DNA of 15,411 nucleotides from Atopobiaceae bacterium. Lineage in GTDB: Bacteria > Actinomycetota > Coriobacteriia > Coriobacteriales > Atopobiaceae. The stretch's first letter is position 1. Each line of letters opens with the position of its first letter. The notes under the pieces were generated by a model, which worked only from the letters and a program-made list of their open reading frames with translations, was not told the origin of the DNA and made no database searches. Location of the stretch: contig JABZIF010000016.1 of the NCBI GenBank assembly GCA_015258485.1, positions 1 through 15,411 of the forward strand. Direction: 5' to 3'. Positions 8,779 through 15,254 of this stretch are shown piece by piece. Both the position numbers and the translations under genes were made by a program.

Positions 8779-9930
8779 CTAATGCCTTTGTAGTGATTTC
8801 ATTGCTGCTTGTAATCGTTGGAACAGTAACACAAGCAAAAGCGTAACTGCAAAAACAAAAATACCGCGAACAAAAGCATTCTCTAATAAAGAATACGGAA
8901 AGAGATTAAGTCTCAATCCTAAGAAATTAATAACGGGGATTTGGAATAAATACACACCTAGGACACCAGCAGATATCGTGCTTATACCTTTCTTTATTTT
9001 TTCTGACATCATCTGAAGTCTCTCTTCAAAATTTAGTACCAAAAGAAAAAGCGAGACTGATTGAATGAGACAGAAAAGATTTTTAGTAGTAATCGGATAT
9101 ACCTGATACGTTGTCTCTGGAGTCACTGGTGTGCCAAAATTATTTGCGATAAGACTCCACACAAACATTGCGCCAGAAGATATAACAAAAAGACACACGA
9201 GTGTTCTGTTATTTTTAAGAACATAAGGAAGATTCTCATAATACGTTTTAACGTAATAACCAAGTAAATAATACATAAGAGACTCACTATTAAAAGCTGC
9301 CCATCTAAACAATTGATTAAAGTAAATATCACGAACACCTAAAAATTCAAAAAACGGTAAAACAAAACTCACAAAAAAAGTTAAAGCAAGAACATACCGA
9401 AAGGTTTCTTTCTTTTGAACAATTAGAGATAAAACAGGAGTCAAAAGATATAGGTATAAAATGGTGTAAAAAAACCAATAGGTACTGTTAATGTTATTAG
9501 TTAGAAATCTTTTAATAAAATCTTTTATCCCTGCAGATGCAGCAAATTCCTCTGCTCCCCAAAACTTCGTTGGAAAAAAAGCATATAGCACATATATGAC
9601 AACACTACCAAAAACAAAGGCAACAAGAGTTTTCTTGGCTCGCTTTACAAAAAAATCTTTAGTTGAGTACTTCTCTCTGTATCCCAAAAGATTCATGCCA
9701 CTCAACATAAAAAAGATGGGTACAGCATAAATAAATAGCGCTTGTAATGCTAAAGAAAGCGTCCATTTTTGCGTATGTTCAAGAGAAAATACATTAAGAG
9801 ATGTGTGTAACATCACCACAGCAATGCCAGCAAGAATGGTAAGTATATCTGCAAAAACAAAACGCTTCTTTACCAAACTATCTGTTGTAGAGACTTTAAT
9901 GTTTCCCACGTTCTTCTCCCCAAACAACAT
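8779..9930 (-). CDS. Acyltransferase family 3 membrane protein (OafA/WecH-like)
   Basis: This is an integral membrane acyltransferase of the Acyl_transf_3 family (PF01757), whose members move acetyl or similar groups onto cell-envelope sugars, peptidoglycan or lipids. The 383-residue protein is dominated by about ten hydrophobic segments. Its first helix (about 26-46) carries the characteristic H42 in VVMLHTSLNV, followed by the PIFFMLSGMNLLGY helix (71-84) and the YWFFYTILYLYLLTPVL segment (151-167) typical of the family. The acceptor cannot be read from sequence. The ATG at 9930 has AAGGAT at 9948-9943, 12 nt away. A GTG at codon 8 (9909-9907) has a better GGGGAG site (9921-9916) 6 nt upstream and may be the true start. 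Sampled GC is low, about 28-30%. It is divergent from the hydrolase gene and convergent with yaaA. Confidence 0.85.
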   Translation of the reverse strand: MLFGEKNVGNIKVSTTDSLVKKRFVFADILTILAGIAVVMLHTSLNVFSLEHTQKWTLSLALQALFIYAVPIFFMLSGMNLLGYREKYSTKDFFVKRAKKTLVAFVFGSVVIYVLYAFFPTKFWGAEEFAASAGIKDFIKRFLTNNINSTYWFFYTILYLYLLTPVLSLIVQKKETFRYVLALTFFVSFVLPFFEFLGVRDIYFNQLFRWAAFNSESLMYYLLGYYVKTYYENLPYVLKNNRTLVCLFVISSGAMFVWSLIANNFGTPVTPETTYQVYPITTKNLFCLIQSVSLFLLVLNFEERLQMMSEKIKKGISTISAGVLGVYLFQIPVINFLGLRLNLFPYSLLENAFVRGIFVFAVTLLLVLLFQRLQAAMKSLQRH

Positions 9931-9981
9931 TAAACTTTTACTATCCTTAGTATACGAAATCTAAGAGATGAAAGGGTCACC

Positions 9982-11181
9982 ATGGGAAATGTAGTTGATT
10001 ATCTTCACTGGCGTGGCGATATTTCCTTTGATAATTATCCCTTTAATGATGTAGACAACCTTATTTTGTCTATCCTCTCATATATGGGATTTGGAGGCGT
10101 CGTCCCTTCCGAGCGTAGTGAAAAAACAATTTCACTTGGAAAAGCTTGTTCAAAAATGTTAGACAAGATTGCAAAAGATCCCTCATTAATCGCCGGATTT
10201 TCTCGTGTTGATAACACTTTTCTTGAAGCACTTGTAAACTCGCCACGATTCTCAAACATTGAGCTTGGCCGTTATGTAGATCGACTTAATGTCGAGAAAA
10301 GCCTTCAATTTGCAGCAGTTACTGCCTACCTCCCAACAGGACAAATTTACGTATCTTTTAGAGGCACAGACGGCACACTCGTTGGCTGGCGAGAAAATCT
10401 TATTCTCAGCTATCAAATTACCGATGCCGATAAATCAGCTTCAATATATCTAGAAAAACGAATTAGAGAACATCTTACAAGGGGAAACAAAGCAAACTGT
10501 AAAAACGTTCTTGTGGGTGGTCACTCAAAAGGTGGAAACCTTGCAGCCTACGCTGCCACCACTTGCCCCAAAGAATTACTCGGCACCCTTGAAAGGGTAT
10601 GGAGTAATGACGGTCCAAACATCGATCCGGAAATACTTCTCCTCTCCGCTCATGACATATTGGGAGACAAATACATTCGCATTATTCCAGAATTTAGTGT
10701 TGTTGGTATGATTTTTGATAATCCTGAAATACCAAGAATAATTGTAAAAAGCTCTGAAAATGGAATGTATGCTCATGATGGTGTTTCTTGGTTAATTGAA
10801 AGAGACGCCTTCCAAACAGCAGATGATTTACAACCAGAGTGCAAAAAAATAAACGAAGCATTTAGTAGCTGGTATAAAAAACTTCCGCTCAATGAGCGAG
10901 AACATTTTACTAACGAACTCTTTGATGCACTTTCTGCAGGAGGAGCTCTTTACTTTAGCGACATACTGAGCTCAACTACAAGTATTCAACCAGTCTTGTC
11001 TGCTCTTGCTCGAACAGATCGAGAAACAAAAGAGGTTTTCTTTAATCTCATAAGTTCTCTCTTTAACGCATCAGCAGCCTCATTTATTGAGGGCTTTACC
11101 GAGTCCTCCCAAGTTGCGCTACTTGCATCTGCAATTTCAGAACGGTTTAACAGGAACAAAGAAAACTCTAATACTAATTAA
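9982..11181 (+). CDS. DUF2974 (Mbeg1-like) alpha/beta hydrolase, lipase-like
   Basis: This is a 399-residue protein of the DUF2974 family, predicted alpha/beta-hydrolase esterases or lipases with unknown substrate. FRGTD (126-130) marks the region before the nucleophile and GHSKGGNLA (180-188) is the nucleophile elbow with S182. NDGPN (209-213, D210) and the histidine in MYAHDGVSWL (H265) are reasonable remaining members of the triad; that assignment is inference. The opening DYLHWRGDISFDNYPFNDVDNLILSILSY style is typical of the family in Gram-positives. No signal peptide or membrane helix is visible, so it is probably cytoplasmic. The ATG at 9982 has GAAAGGG 5 nt upstream (9970-9976). It is divergent from the acyltransferase by 51 nt. 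Its TAA overlaps the stop codon of the opposing holin-like gene within the bases TTAA. Confidence 0.88.
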   Translation: MGNVVDYLHWRGDISFDNYPFNDVDNLILSILSYMGFGGVVPSERSEKTISLGKACSKMLDKIAKDPSLIAGFSRVDNTFLEALVNSPRFSNIELGRYVDRLNVEKSLQFAAVTAYLPTGQIYVSFRGTDGTLVGWRENLILSYQITDADKSASIYLEKRIREHLTRGNKANCKNVLVGGHSKGGNLAAYAATTCPKELLGTLERVWSNDGPNIDPEILLLSAHDILGDKYIRIIPEFSVVGMIFDNPEIPRIIVKSSENGMYAHDGVSWLIERDAFQTADDLQPECKKINEAFSSWYKKLPLNEREHFTNELFDALSAGGALYFSDILSSTTSIQPVLSALARTDRETKEVFFNLISSLFNASAASFIEGFTESSQVALLASAISERFNRNKENSNTN

Positions 11182-11555
11182 AATGAAGAGTCTCTTTTTA
11201 GACCAGTAATACTTATAACAAGAGACGAAACTAAAGAGATAATAATCGAAGCAATAATTGCTGTTCCCAAGGAATTAATTGCCACTCCCGCATGAAACAA
11301 ATTTCTAGAAAGAAAACTTGCAAGCTCGAGCATAAATGCATTGATAAACAAAGAAAAGATTCCAAGCGTAAGGATATTAATTGGCAACGAAAGCAACTTT
11401 ACAAATGGTTTGATTCCAATATTAACCATTGCAAGTACCAATGAGAATAGAATAGGACCGGCCCAAGAACCACCTATGATAGTCATCCCGGGAAGCAAGG
11501 TACACGCCACAAGTGTAGCTATAGTAGTAACAAGCCATGTTGCAACAAATGTCAT
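11178..11555 (-). CDS. Small four-helix membrane protein, phage holin 4_2 family (PF04020, YvlD-like)
   Basis: This is a membrane protein of the family named after mycobacteriophage holins but common as a chromosomal gene of unknown function. From the ATG at 11555 it is 125 residues with four hydrophobic segments. The family signature is NIGIKPFVKLLSLPINILTLG followed by INAFMLEL; LLPGM after the first helix is also typical. An upstream in-frame TTG (11570) would add five residues, but it lies in the T-run of the ptsH terminator and has no Shine-Dalgarno site. ATG 11555 has AAAGAG 5 nt upstream, and family members begin a few residues before the first helix. The gene follows ptsH on the same strand and may depend on terminator read-through, since there is little room for its own promoter. 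The surroundings are not a prophage, so lysis is unlikely as its role. Confidence 0.85.
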   Translation of the reverse strand: MTFVATWLVTTIATLVACTLLPGMTIIGGSWAGPILFSLVLAMVNIGIKPFVKLLSLPINILTLGIFSLFINAFMLELASFLSRNLFHAGVAINSLGTAIIASIIISLVSSLVISITGLKRDSSF

Positions 11556-11568
11556 AGGAACTCTTTTC

Positions 11569-11596
11569 AAAAAGAGCCTGGTTTAACCAGGCTCTT
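11569..11596 (-). terminator. Rho-independent terminator after ptsH
   Basis: Reading the minus strand, AAGAGCCTGG (11596-11587), a 5-nt loop and CCAGGCTCTT (11581-11572) make a perfect 10-bp stem, running into a short T tract ending at 11569. The plus strand has no T run after the hairpin, so the signal faces ptsH. It lies about 25 nt past the ptsH stop and abuts the start of the holin-like gene. Confidence 0.85.
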
Positions 11597-11621
11597 AATA
11601 GTCTAACTATAAAGATTTAAT

Positions 11622-11894
11622 TTACTCACCAAAGCCGTTATCAACAAGAGCAACGAGAGCATCGAGAGCAGCCTGCTCATCAGCGCCATCACAAGCAATC
11701 TCAATCTTAGTACCAGTACCAAGACCAGCAGCAAGAATCATCATGATGGATTTCGCATTAACGGGTGCAGAGTCCTTATCAACGTTCTTAAGAGTAACGT
11801 TGCTCTCAAACTTTTTTGCCTCAGAGACAAAAACGGATGCAGGACGAGCGTGAAGACCAGTTGCATTGATAATAGTAGTCTGCTTTGAAACCAT
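11622..11894 (-). CDS. ptsH: Phosphocarrier protein HPr of the sugar phosphotransferase system
   Basis: HPr takes phosphate from Enzyme I (from PEP) and passes it to the sugar-specific EIIA proteins in the cytoplasm. The 90-residue length fits the family. H15 in GLHARPAS is the phosphoryl-carrying histidine. NAKSIMMIL contains S49, the equivalent of Ser46 that HPr kinase phosphorylates in Gram-positive carbon catabolite control. The residue numbering is shifted by about three because of extra residues before this site. The ATG at 11894 follows AAGGGGAG (11908-11901) with 6-nt spacing. No ptsI is adjacent in this window. A consensus TATAAT lies about 80 nt upstream and a strong terminator follows, so it can be a single-gene transcript. 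Read-through would reach the holin-like gene. Confidence 0.96.
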   Translation of the reverse strand: MVSKQTTIINATGLHARPASVFVSEAKKFESNVTLKNVDKDSAPVNAKSIMMILAAGLGTGTKIEIACDGADEQAALDALVALVDNGFGE

Positions 11895-11925
11895 AAGAAA
11901 CTCCCCTTCCGGACTTCTAATATTC

Positions 11926-11962
11926 TCGAGAGGTTTTCTCGATAAATCGTTACTATCGTAAC
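11926..11962 (-). promoter_or_regulatory. Two inverted repeats in the ptsH leader
   Basis: GTTAC-TATC-GTAAC (11949-11962) is a 5-bp inverted repeat just downstream of the candidate start point. TCGAGA-GGTTT-TCTCGA (11926-11942) is a 6-bp inverted repeat closer to the ribosome site. Either could be an operator or a leader hairpin. No known binding motif is recognised, and repeats this short can occur by chance. Confidence 0.3.
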
Positions 11963-11974
11963 AAAATCTAACGC

Positions 11975-11980
11975 ATTATA
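11975..11980 (-). promoter_or_regulatory. Candidate -10 box of the ptsH promoter
   Basis: The minus strand reads TATAAT here, a perfect sigma-70/sigma-A -10 hexamer. No good -35 is seen at 15-18 nt upstream, where the sequence is AT-rich. If used, transcription would start near 11968 and give a leader of about 75 nt containing two small inverted repeats. Confidence 0.4.
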
Positions 11981-12021
11981 GCTAATCTTATTTCCAGAAA
12001 TAATAAAATTAGACGATGAAT

Positions 12022-12050
12022 TTAACAAAAGAGGGTAAAAATAGAGTAAT
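12022..12050 (+). promoter_or_regulatory. Candidate promoter of the coiled-coil membrane protein gene
   Basis: TTAACA (12022-12027, five of six bases of the -35 consensus) and AGTAAT (12045-12050, four of six of the -10) are separated by exactly 17 nt. They would start transcription about 17 nt before the ATG at 12074, just ahead of the GGGAGG ribosome site. The match is moderate. Confidence 0.4.
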
Positions 12051-12073
12051 TACATTATTTACGGGAGGTATTC

Positions 12074-13372
12074 ATGGAAAACAATGAGGCAAAAAATTCC
12101 TCAGACAATATGATAAATTCTGAAAAAGAAGAATCTGTAAACGTTGATGAGCAACCTCAAGAATCAACTACTCAAAATATTCAAAAAATCGCACAAGAAT
12201 CTTCTCAGGCAGTTGCAAAAAGTGTTGGTGATGCACTAGAAAATGCAACATCTGCTGTAGCAGAAGGATTTAAAGCTACAAAAAATGTCCACGATGCCTC
12301 TAAAGAAACAAATGCAGCACGTCAAAAGCTCAAGCATATACAAGAAAATCTTTCAGTGGACAAATCTGCACTTGAACACCGTACTCTTGTAAGCAATTCA
12401 TTTGATGAAATTATTAATGCACAAGAGCAAATTCTTGCTGACACAAATAAAGAAATGTCCGAGCAAGCAGCGCAAGTTGATCTTCTTACGGTAAAGAAAA
12501 ACCAGCTTATTCATCAACTTGAACAACAGAAACTTGATTCTGAAACAAAATTAAAGCCATATAAAAATGTGACACAAACTGCAAAAGGTAGACTTGACGA
12601 TATTTCTAAAACAGTTTTGGAAGCACAGCACGCTGTTAAAAGCGCTGAAAATCAACTTAAAGAAATTACAGAAAAGCGTGATACCGCAATTTCTTCGGCT
12701 CATAAAGCTCTTGAGAACTCGCAAGCAAGACAAGAGTCGCTCCGTTCAGAAATACAGAAACTTAAATCTGATCCAGTTGCTAACAACAATGCTCTTATTC
12801 GTCTTGAAGATGATTTAAAAGCTGAACTTGCCCGTTCGGCAGAGGCACAAAAACAGGTAGAGGAAATTCGTCAATCATTCCAATCTTCACTCGAGATGGC
12901 ACAAACACACTACTGGACACAAACTAAATCACTTGAATCTGCTCAATCATCAATTGATACAGCGCGCGAAGACTACAACAAAAAGAAACAAGAATATGAA
13001 GCAACTCTATCTGATTCCAATACAAAACAACGCATTATTCATAAAGACATAGAACAGATTGAATCGCAAATTAAAGCTGCAAAAGAACGTTTTAACGAAG
13101 CCGCAGAAAAACATGATGCCGCACAAGCTACCATAGAAGACGCACAAACCATCCATGACACTCCACAGATTACAGAACAGCTGAGGGAATCTGTCAATAA
13201 ACAGACTGCTCTTGTCCAAGAAAAAGAGGATGATCTTAATAAACTCATTCATGGCGAGAAAATCTTACGCGCTACAACTCGCGGACAGCGTATTGGGTTT
13301 TTCCTCATCATCCTTGGAATGGTTCTTATTATCTTTCTTCTCTTTTGGATGCTTTTAAATCACCTGGGATAA
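12074..13372 (+). CDS. Long coiled-coil protein with single C-terminal membrane anchor, function unknown
   Basis: I do not recognise a named family. The 432-residue protein starts with about 45 acidic, polar, probably disordered residues. It continues as a nearly unbroken, charged, Ala/Gln/Glu/Lys-rich coiled coil (about 75-395), with breaks at SDPVANNN (232-239) and HDTPQ (361-365). It ends in one hydrophobic helix at 409-428 followed by only four residues (NHLG). The basic stretch RATTRGQR before the helix predicts a cytoplasmic N-terminus, so it would be a tail-anchored rod projecting into the cytoplasm. It has no cysteines, no signal peptide and only four prolines. The ATG at 12074 has GGGAGG 5 nt upstream. 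It has its own candidate promoter and a strong terminator, so it is probably monocistronic. A role in division, envelope scaffolding or chromosome tethering is possible but unsupported by any motif. Confidence 0.85.
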   Translation: MENNEAKNSSDNMINSEKEESVNVDEQPQESTTQNIQKIAQESSQAVAKSVGDALENATSAVAEGFKATKNVHDASKETNAARQKLKHIQENLSVDKSALEHRTLVSNSFDEIINAQEQILADTNKEMSEQAAQVDLLTVKKNQLIHQLEQQKLDSETKLKPYKNVTQTAKGRLDDISKTVLEAQHAVKSAENQLKEITEKRDTAISSAHKALENSQARQESLRSEIQKLKSDPVANNNALIRLEDDLKAELARSAEAQKQVEEIRQSFQSSLEMAQTHYWTQTKSLESAQSSIDTAREDYNKKKQEYEATLSDSNTKQRIIHKDIEQIESQIKAAKERFNEAAEKHDAAQATIEDAQTIHDTPQITEQLRESVNKQTALVQEKEDDLNKLIHGEKILRATTRGQRIGFFLIILGMVLIIFLLFWMLLNHLG

Positions 13373-13391
13373 CGCATCACATCAATACCTC

Positions 13392-13441
13392 TTACACAAA
13401 AAGGAGATGTCCAAGCAGATGGATGTCTCCTTTTTGTGTAA
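13392..13441. terminator. Bidirectional Rho-independent terminator
   Basis: A perfect 16-bp inverted repeat (13392-13407 with 13426-13441, core AAAAAGGAGA/TCTCCTTTTT) is extended by five further pairs, two of them G-T wobbles, around the 8-nt loop at 13413-13420. The stem carries an A run on one side and a T run on the other, so either strand ends in T5. It lies between the 3' ends of the convergent coiled-coil gene and queA and can stop both transcripts. Confidence 0.9.
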
Positions 13442-13468
13442 TGCCCACATTTTCCTAATTACACTGTC

Positions 13469-14632
13469 TTACTCAATAAACATTGCATCGCCAAACGACA
13501 AAAAGCGATATTTTTCATCTACTGCCTTCTTGTATGCAACCATAATCTGCTCTCTTGTTGCAAAAGCAGAGACAAGCATCATAAGCGTAGAGCGTGGAAC
13601 ATGAAAATTAGTAATCATAGCATCAACAACATGGAACGTAGAACCAGGCATGAGGTAAAGACTAGTTGTCGCATTTTCTCGAGCAACAATATCTCCTCTT
13701 TGAGTAACCTGTGCTGAATCTGAAGCATGCTCAAAACGGCGTGCTACAACCGGTTGACCAAAAATATCCGCACTTGATTCCCAAGTACTTTCAAGCGAAC
13801 GGACACTCGTGGTACCAACCGCAATCACTCTATGTCCAGCGGCTTTTGTCGCCTTAATTGCATCAATTACCTCAGAGGGAACATGATAGCGTTCTGTATG
13901 AATAACATGTTTTGTGGGGTCATCTTCTGTGACAAGCCTGAACGTATCAATACCAACTTCAAGTTCAACTGAAGCCCACTGAACACCCTTTTCTTTTATT
14001 GCTCCTATCAATTCTGGAGTAAAGTGAAGACCTGCAGTTGGTGCAGCTGCTGAATGCTCATCCTGCATTGCATACACCGTCTGATATTTCTCTGGATCAC
14101 CTTCGTACTGTGTAATATACGGTGGCAGTGGCACATGACCCGCTTCATGAATGGCCTGATCAAGCGTTCTATTTCCTTGCGCCTCAAAGCGAACCAACCG
14201 TCCGCCTTTATTATCGTCAACAAAGTCTTTAATAATCCCTGTTAAAACAATAGGCGAAGAATCAGGAGCATGAAGACCGCCTGCGCGGTATTCGATTATC
14301 GCTCCTGGCTTAAGACGTTTACCAGGATTTACAAGACATTCCCAAACATGGCCAAGGGCATCAATATCTTCTCGACGCTTAAGAAGTAACGTTTCAGAAA
14401 CGCCACCAGTGTGTTGCTTTTTACCCACGAGACGAGCAGGCATAACACGGGTCTTATTGACTACAACTAAATCACCAGGCTCAAAATAATCAATAATATC
14501 CCCAAAATGCTTATGCTCTATAGAACCGTCTTCACGATGCAATACAAGAAGTCTACAGGAATCACGAGGCTCTGCAGGTGCCTGAGCAATACATTCTTCT
14601 GGCAAATCATAATCAAAATCATCAGTTCGCAT
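13469..14632 (-). CDS. queA: S-adenosylmethionine:tRNA ribosyltransferase-isomerase QueA
   Basis: QueA transfers and isomerises the ribosyl group of S-adenosylmethionine onto preQ1 at position 34 of GUN-anticodon tRNAs, giving epoxyqueuosine. The 387-residue protein opens with DDFDYDLPEECIAQAPAEPR (4-23) and contains GDLVVVNKTRVMPARL (53-68), AAPTAGLHFTP (196-206), ELEVGIDTFRLV (223-234), AVGTTSVRSLE (271-281) and the FLSFGDAMFI end (377-386), all family signatures. The start is the ATG at 14632, which begins the conserved domain; AAGGAAGG lies upstream at 14650-14643. The frame stays open 87 codons further upstream, but that part lies inside queH and shows no QueA similarity. It overlaps the end of queH by 11 nt, implying coupled translation, and is followed by the bidirectional terminator. 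Confidence 0.96.
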   Translation of the reverse strand: MRTDDFDYDLPEECIAQAPAEPRDSCRLLVLHREDGSIEHKHFGDIIDYFEPGDLVVVNKTRVMPARLVGKKQHTGGVSETLLLKRREDIDALGHVWECLVNPGKRLKPGAIIEYRAGGLHAPDSSPIVLTGIIKDFVDDNKGGRLVRFEAQGNRTLDQAIHEAGHVPLPPYITQYEGDPEKYQTVYAMQDEHSAAAPTAGLHFTPELIGAIKEKGVQWASVELEVGIDTFRLVTEDDPTKHVIHTERYHVPSEVIDAIKATKAAGHRVIAVGTTSVRSLESTWESSADIFGQPVVARRFEHASDSAQVTQRGDIVARENATTSLYLMPGSTFHVVDAMITNFHVPRSTLMMLVSAFATREQIMVAYKKAVDEKYRFLSFGDAMFIE

Positions 14633-15254
14633 GACGTGCTGCCTTCCTTGCGTCACGAGCTTCATGACGCTCAATTTGTGACTCTGCTGCAGAATACCTA
14701 CAGCCGCAATAATTTTGTCGATACATACCAAGCTCCCGAGATTCTTTGGTTGCCTCAGCGTAATACGGCCTAAAATCTCTCCACACAGGGATAAGTCCAT
14801 AAGCATGTGCAATAGAAATGAGCTCATCTTCACACGCATCAAAGAGTTGATAGGGCGAGACAGCCAATGTAGTAGATACGTATTCAAATCCACGCTCTAC
14901 GGCCACACGACAACTCTCAGCTAATCGAATGGCATAGCATGCGCGACAGCGCTTATCGCGTTCAAATCTCTGTGGAGCAACGCTACGTTCCCACTTTTCA
15001 CGTGGATCTCCTGCAATAATTACCTCAACATGAGCTTCCTCTCTTGCCCATATGAGAAGCGTTTGAAGTCTTTTATCGTGTTCTTCAATGGGTTGAATAT
15101 TAGGATTTGTCCAACATATGGTAGGTTCAAATCCCTCTTCCCGTAAGTGTTTAAGTGGTTCAAGTGAACATGGTCCACAGCATGCATGGAGCAATAAGGG
15201 AGTTCCTTGTTTTACAGAAAGTGATTCTATTGAACGTAAGCCAACTGATGCCAT
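14622..15254 (-). CDS. queH: Epoxyqueuosine reductase QueH (DUF208 family)
   Basis: QueH reduces epoxyqueuosine in tRNA to queuosine, the last step of the pathway, and replaces the unrelated cobalamin enzyme QueG in many bacteria. From the ATG at 15254 the protein is 210 residues, normal for the family. The metal-site cysteines are all present: CCGPC (25-29), RCRAC (102-106) and CGC (183-185). STTLAVSPYQ (127-136) and FRPYY (161-165) are further family motifs. The start is set by context: an ATG 63 nt further upstream (15317) would overlap the preceding membrane gene deeply and add 21 residues with no family similarity. The chosen ATG overlaps that gene's stop as TAATG and has AAGGCGAG upstream (15270-15263). 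queA follows with an 11-nt overlap. Confidence 0.94.
   Translation of the reverse strand: MASVGLRSIESLSVKQGTPLLLHACCGPCSLEPLKHLREEGFEPTICWTNPNIQPIEEHDKRLQTLLIWAREEAHVEVIIAGDPREKWERSVAPQRFERDKRCRACYAIRLAESCRVAVERGFEYVSTTLAVSPYQLFDACEDELISIAHAYGLIPVWRDFRPYYAEATKESRELGMYRQNYCGCRYSAAESQIERHEARDARKAARHAN

Noticed and set aside
11556..11570. TTG start for the holin-like gene
   Set aside because: The TTG is part of the terminator T tract and has no Shine-Dalgarno site; ATG 11555 fits the family start better.
11178..11570. Prophage lysis module suggested by the holin family name
   Set aside because: No endolysin, phage structural gene or integrase is nearby, and this family is widespread as an ordinary chromosomal membrane gene.
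14633..14893. Long N-terminal extension of queA
   Set aside because: The frame is open but lies inside queH on the same strand. Its residues show no QueA similarity, while the family start matches the ATG at 14632.
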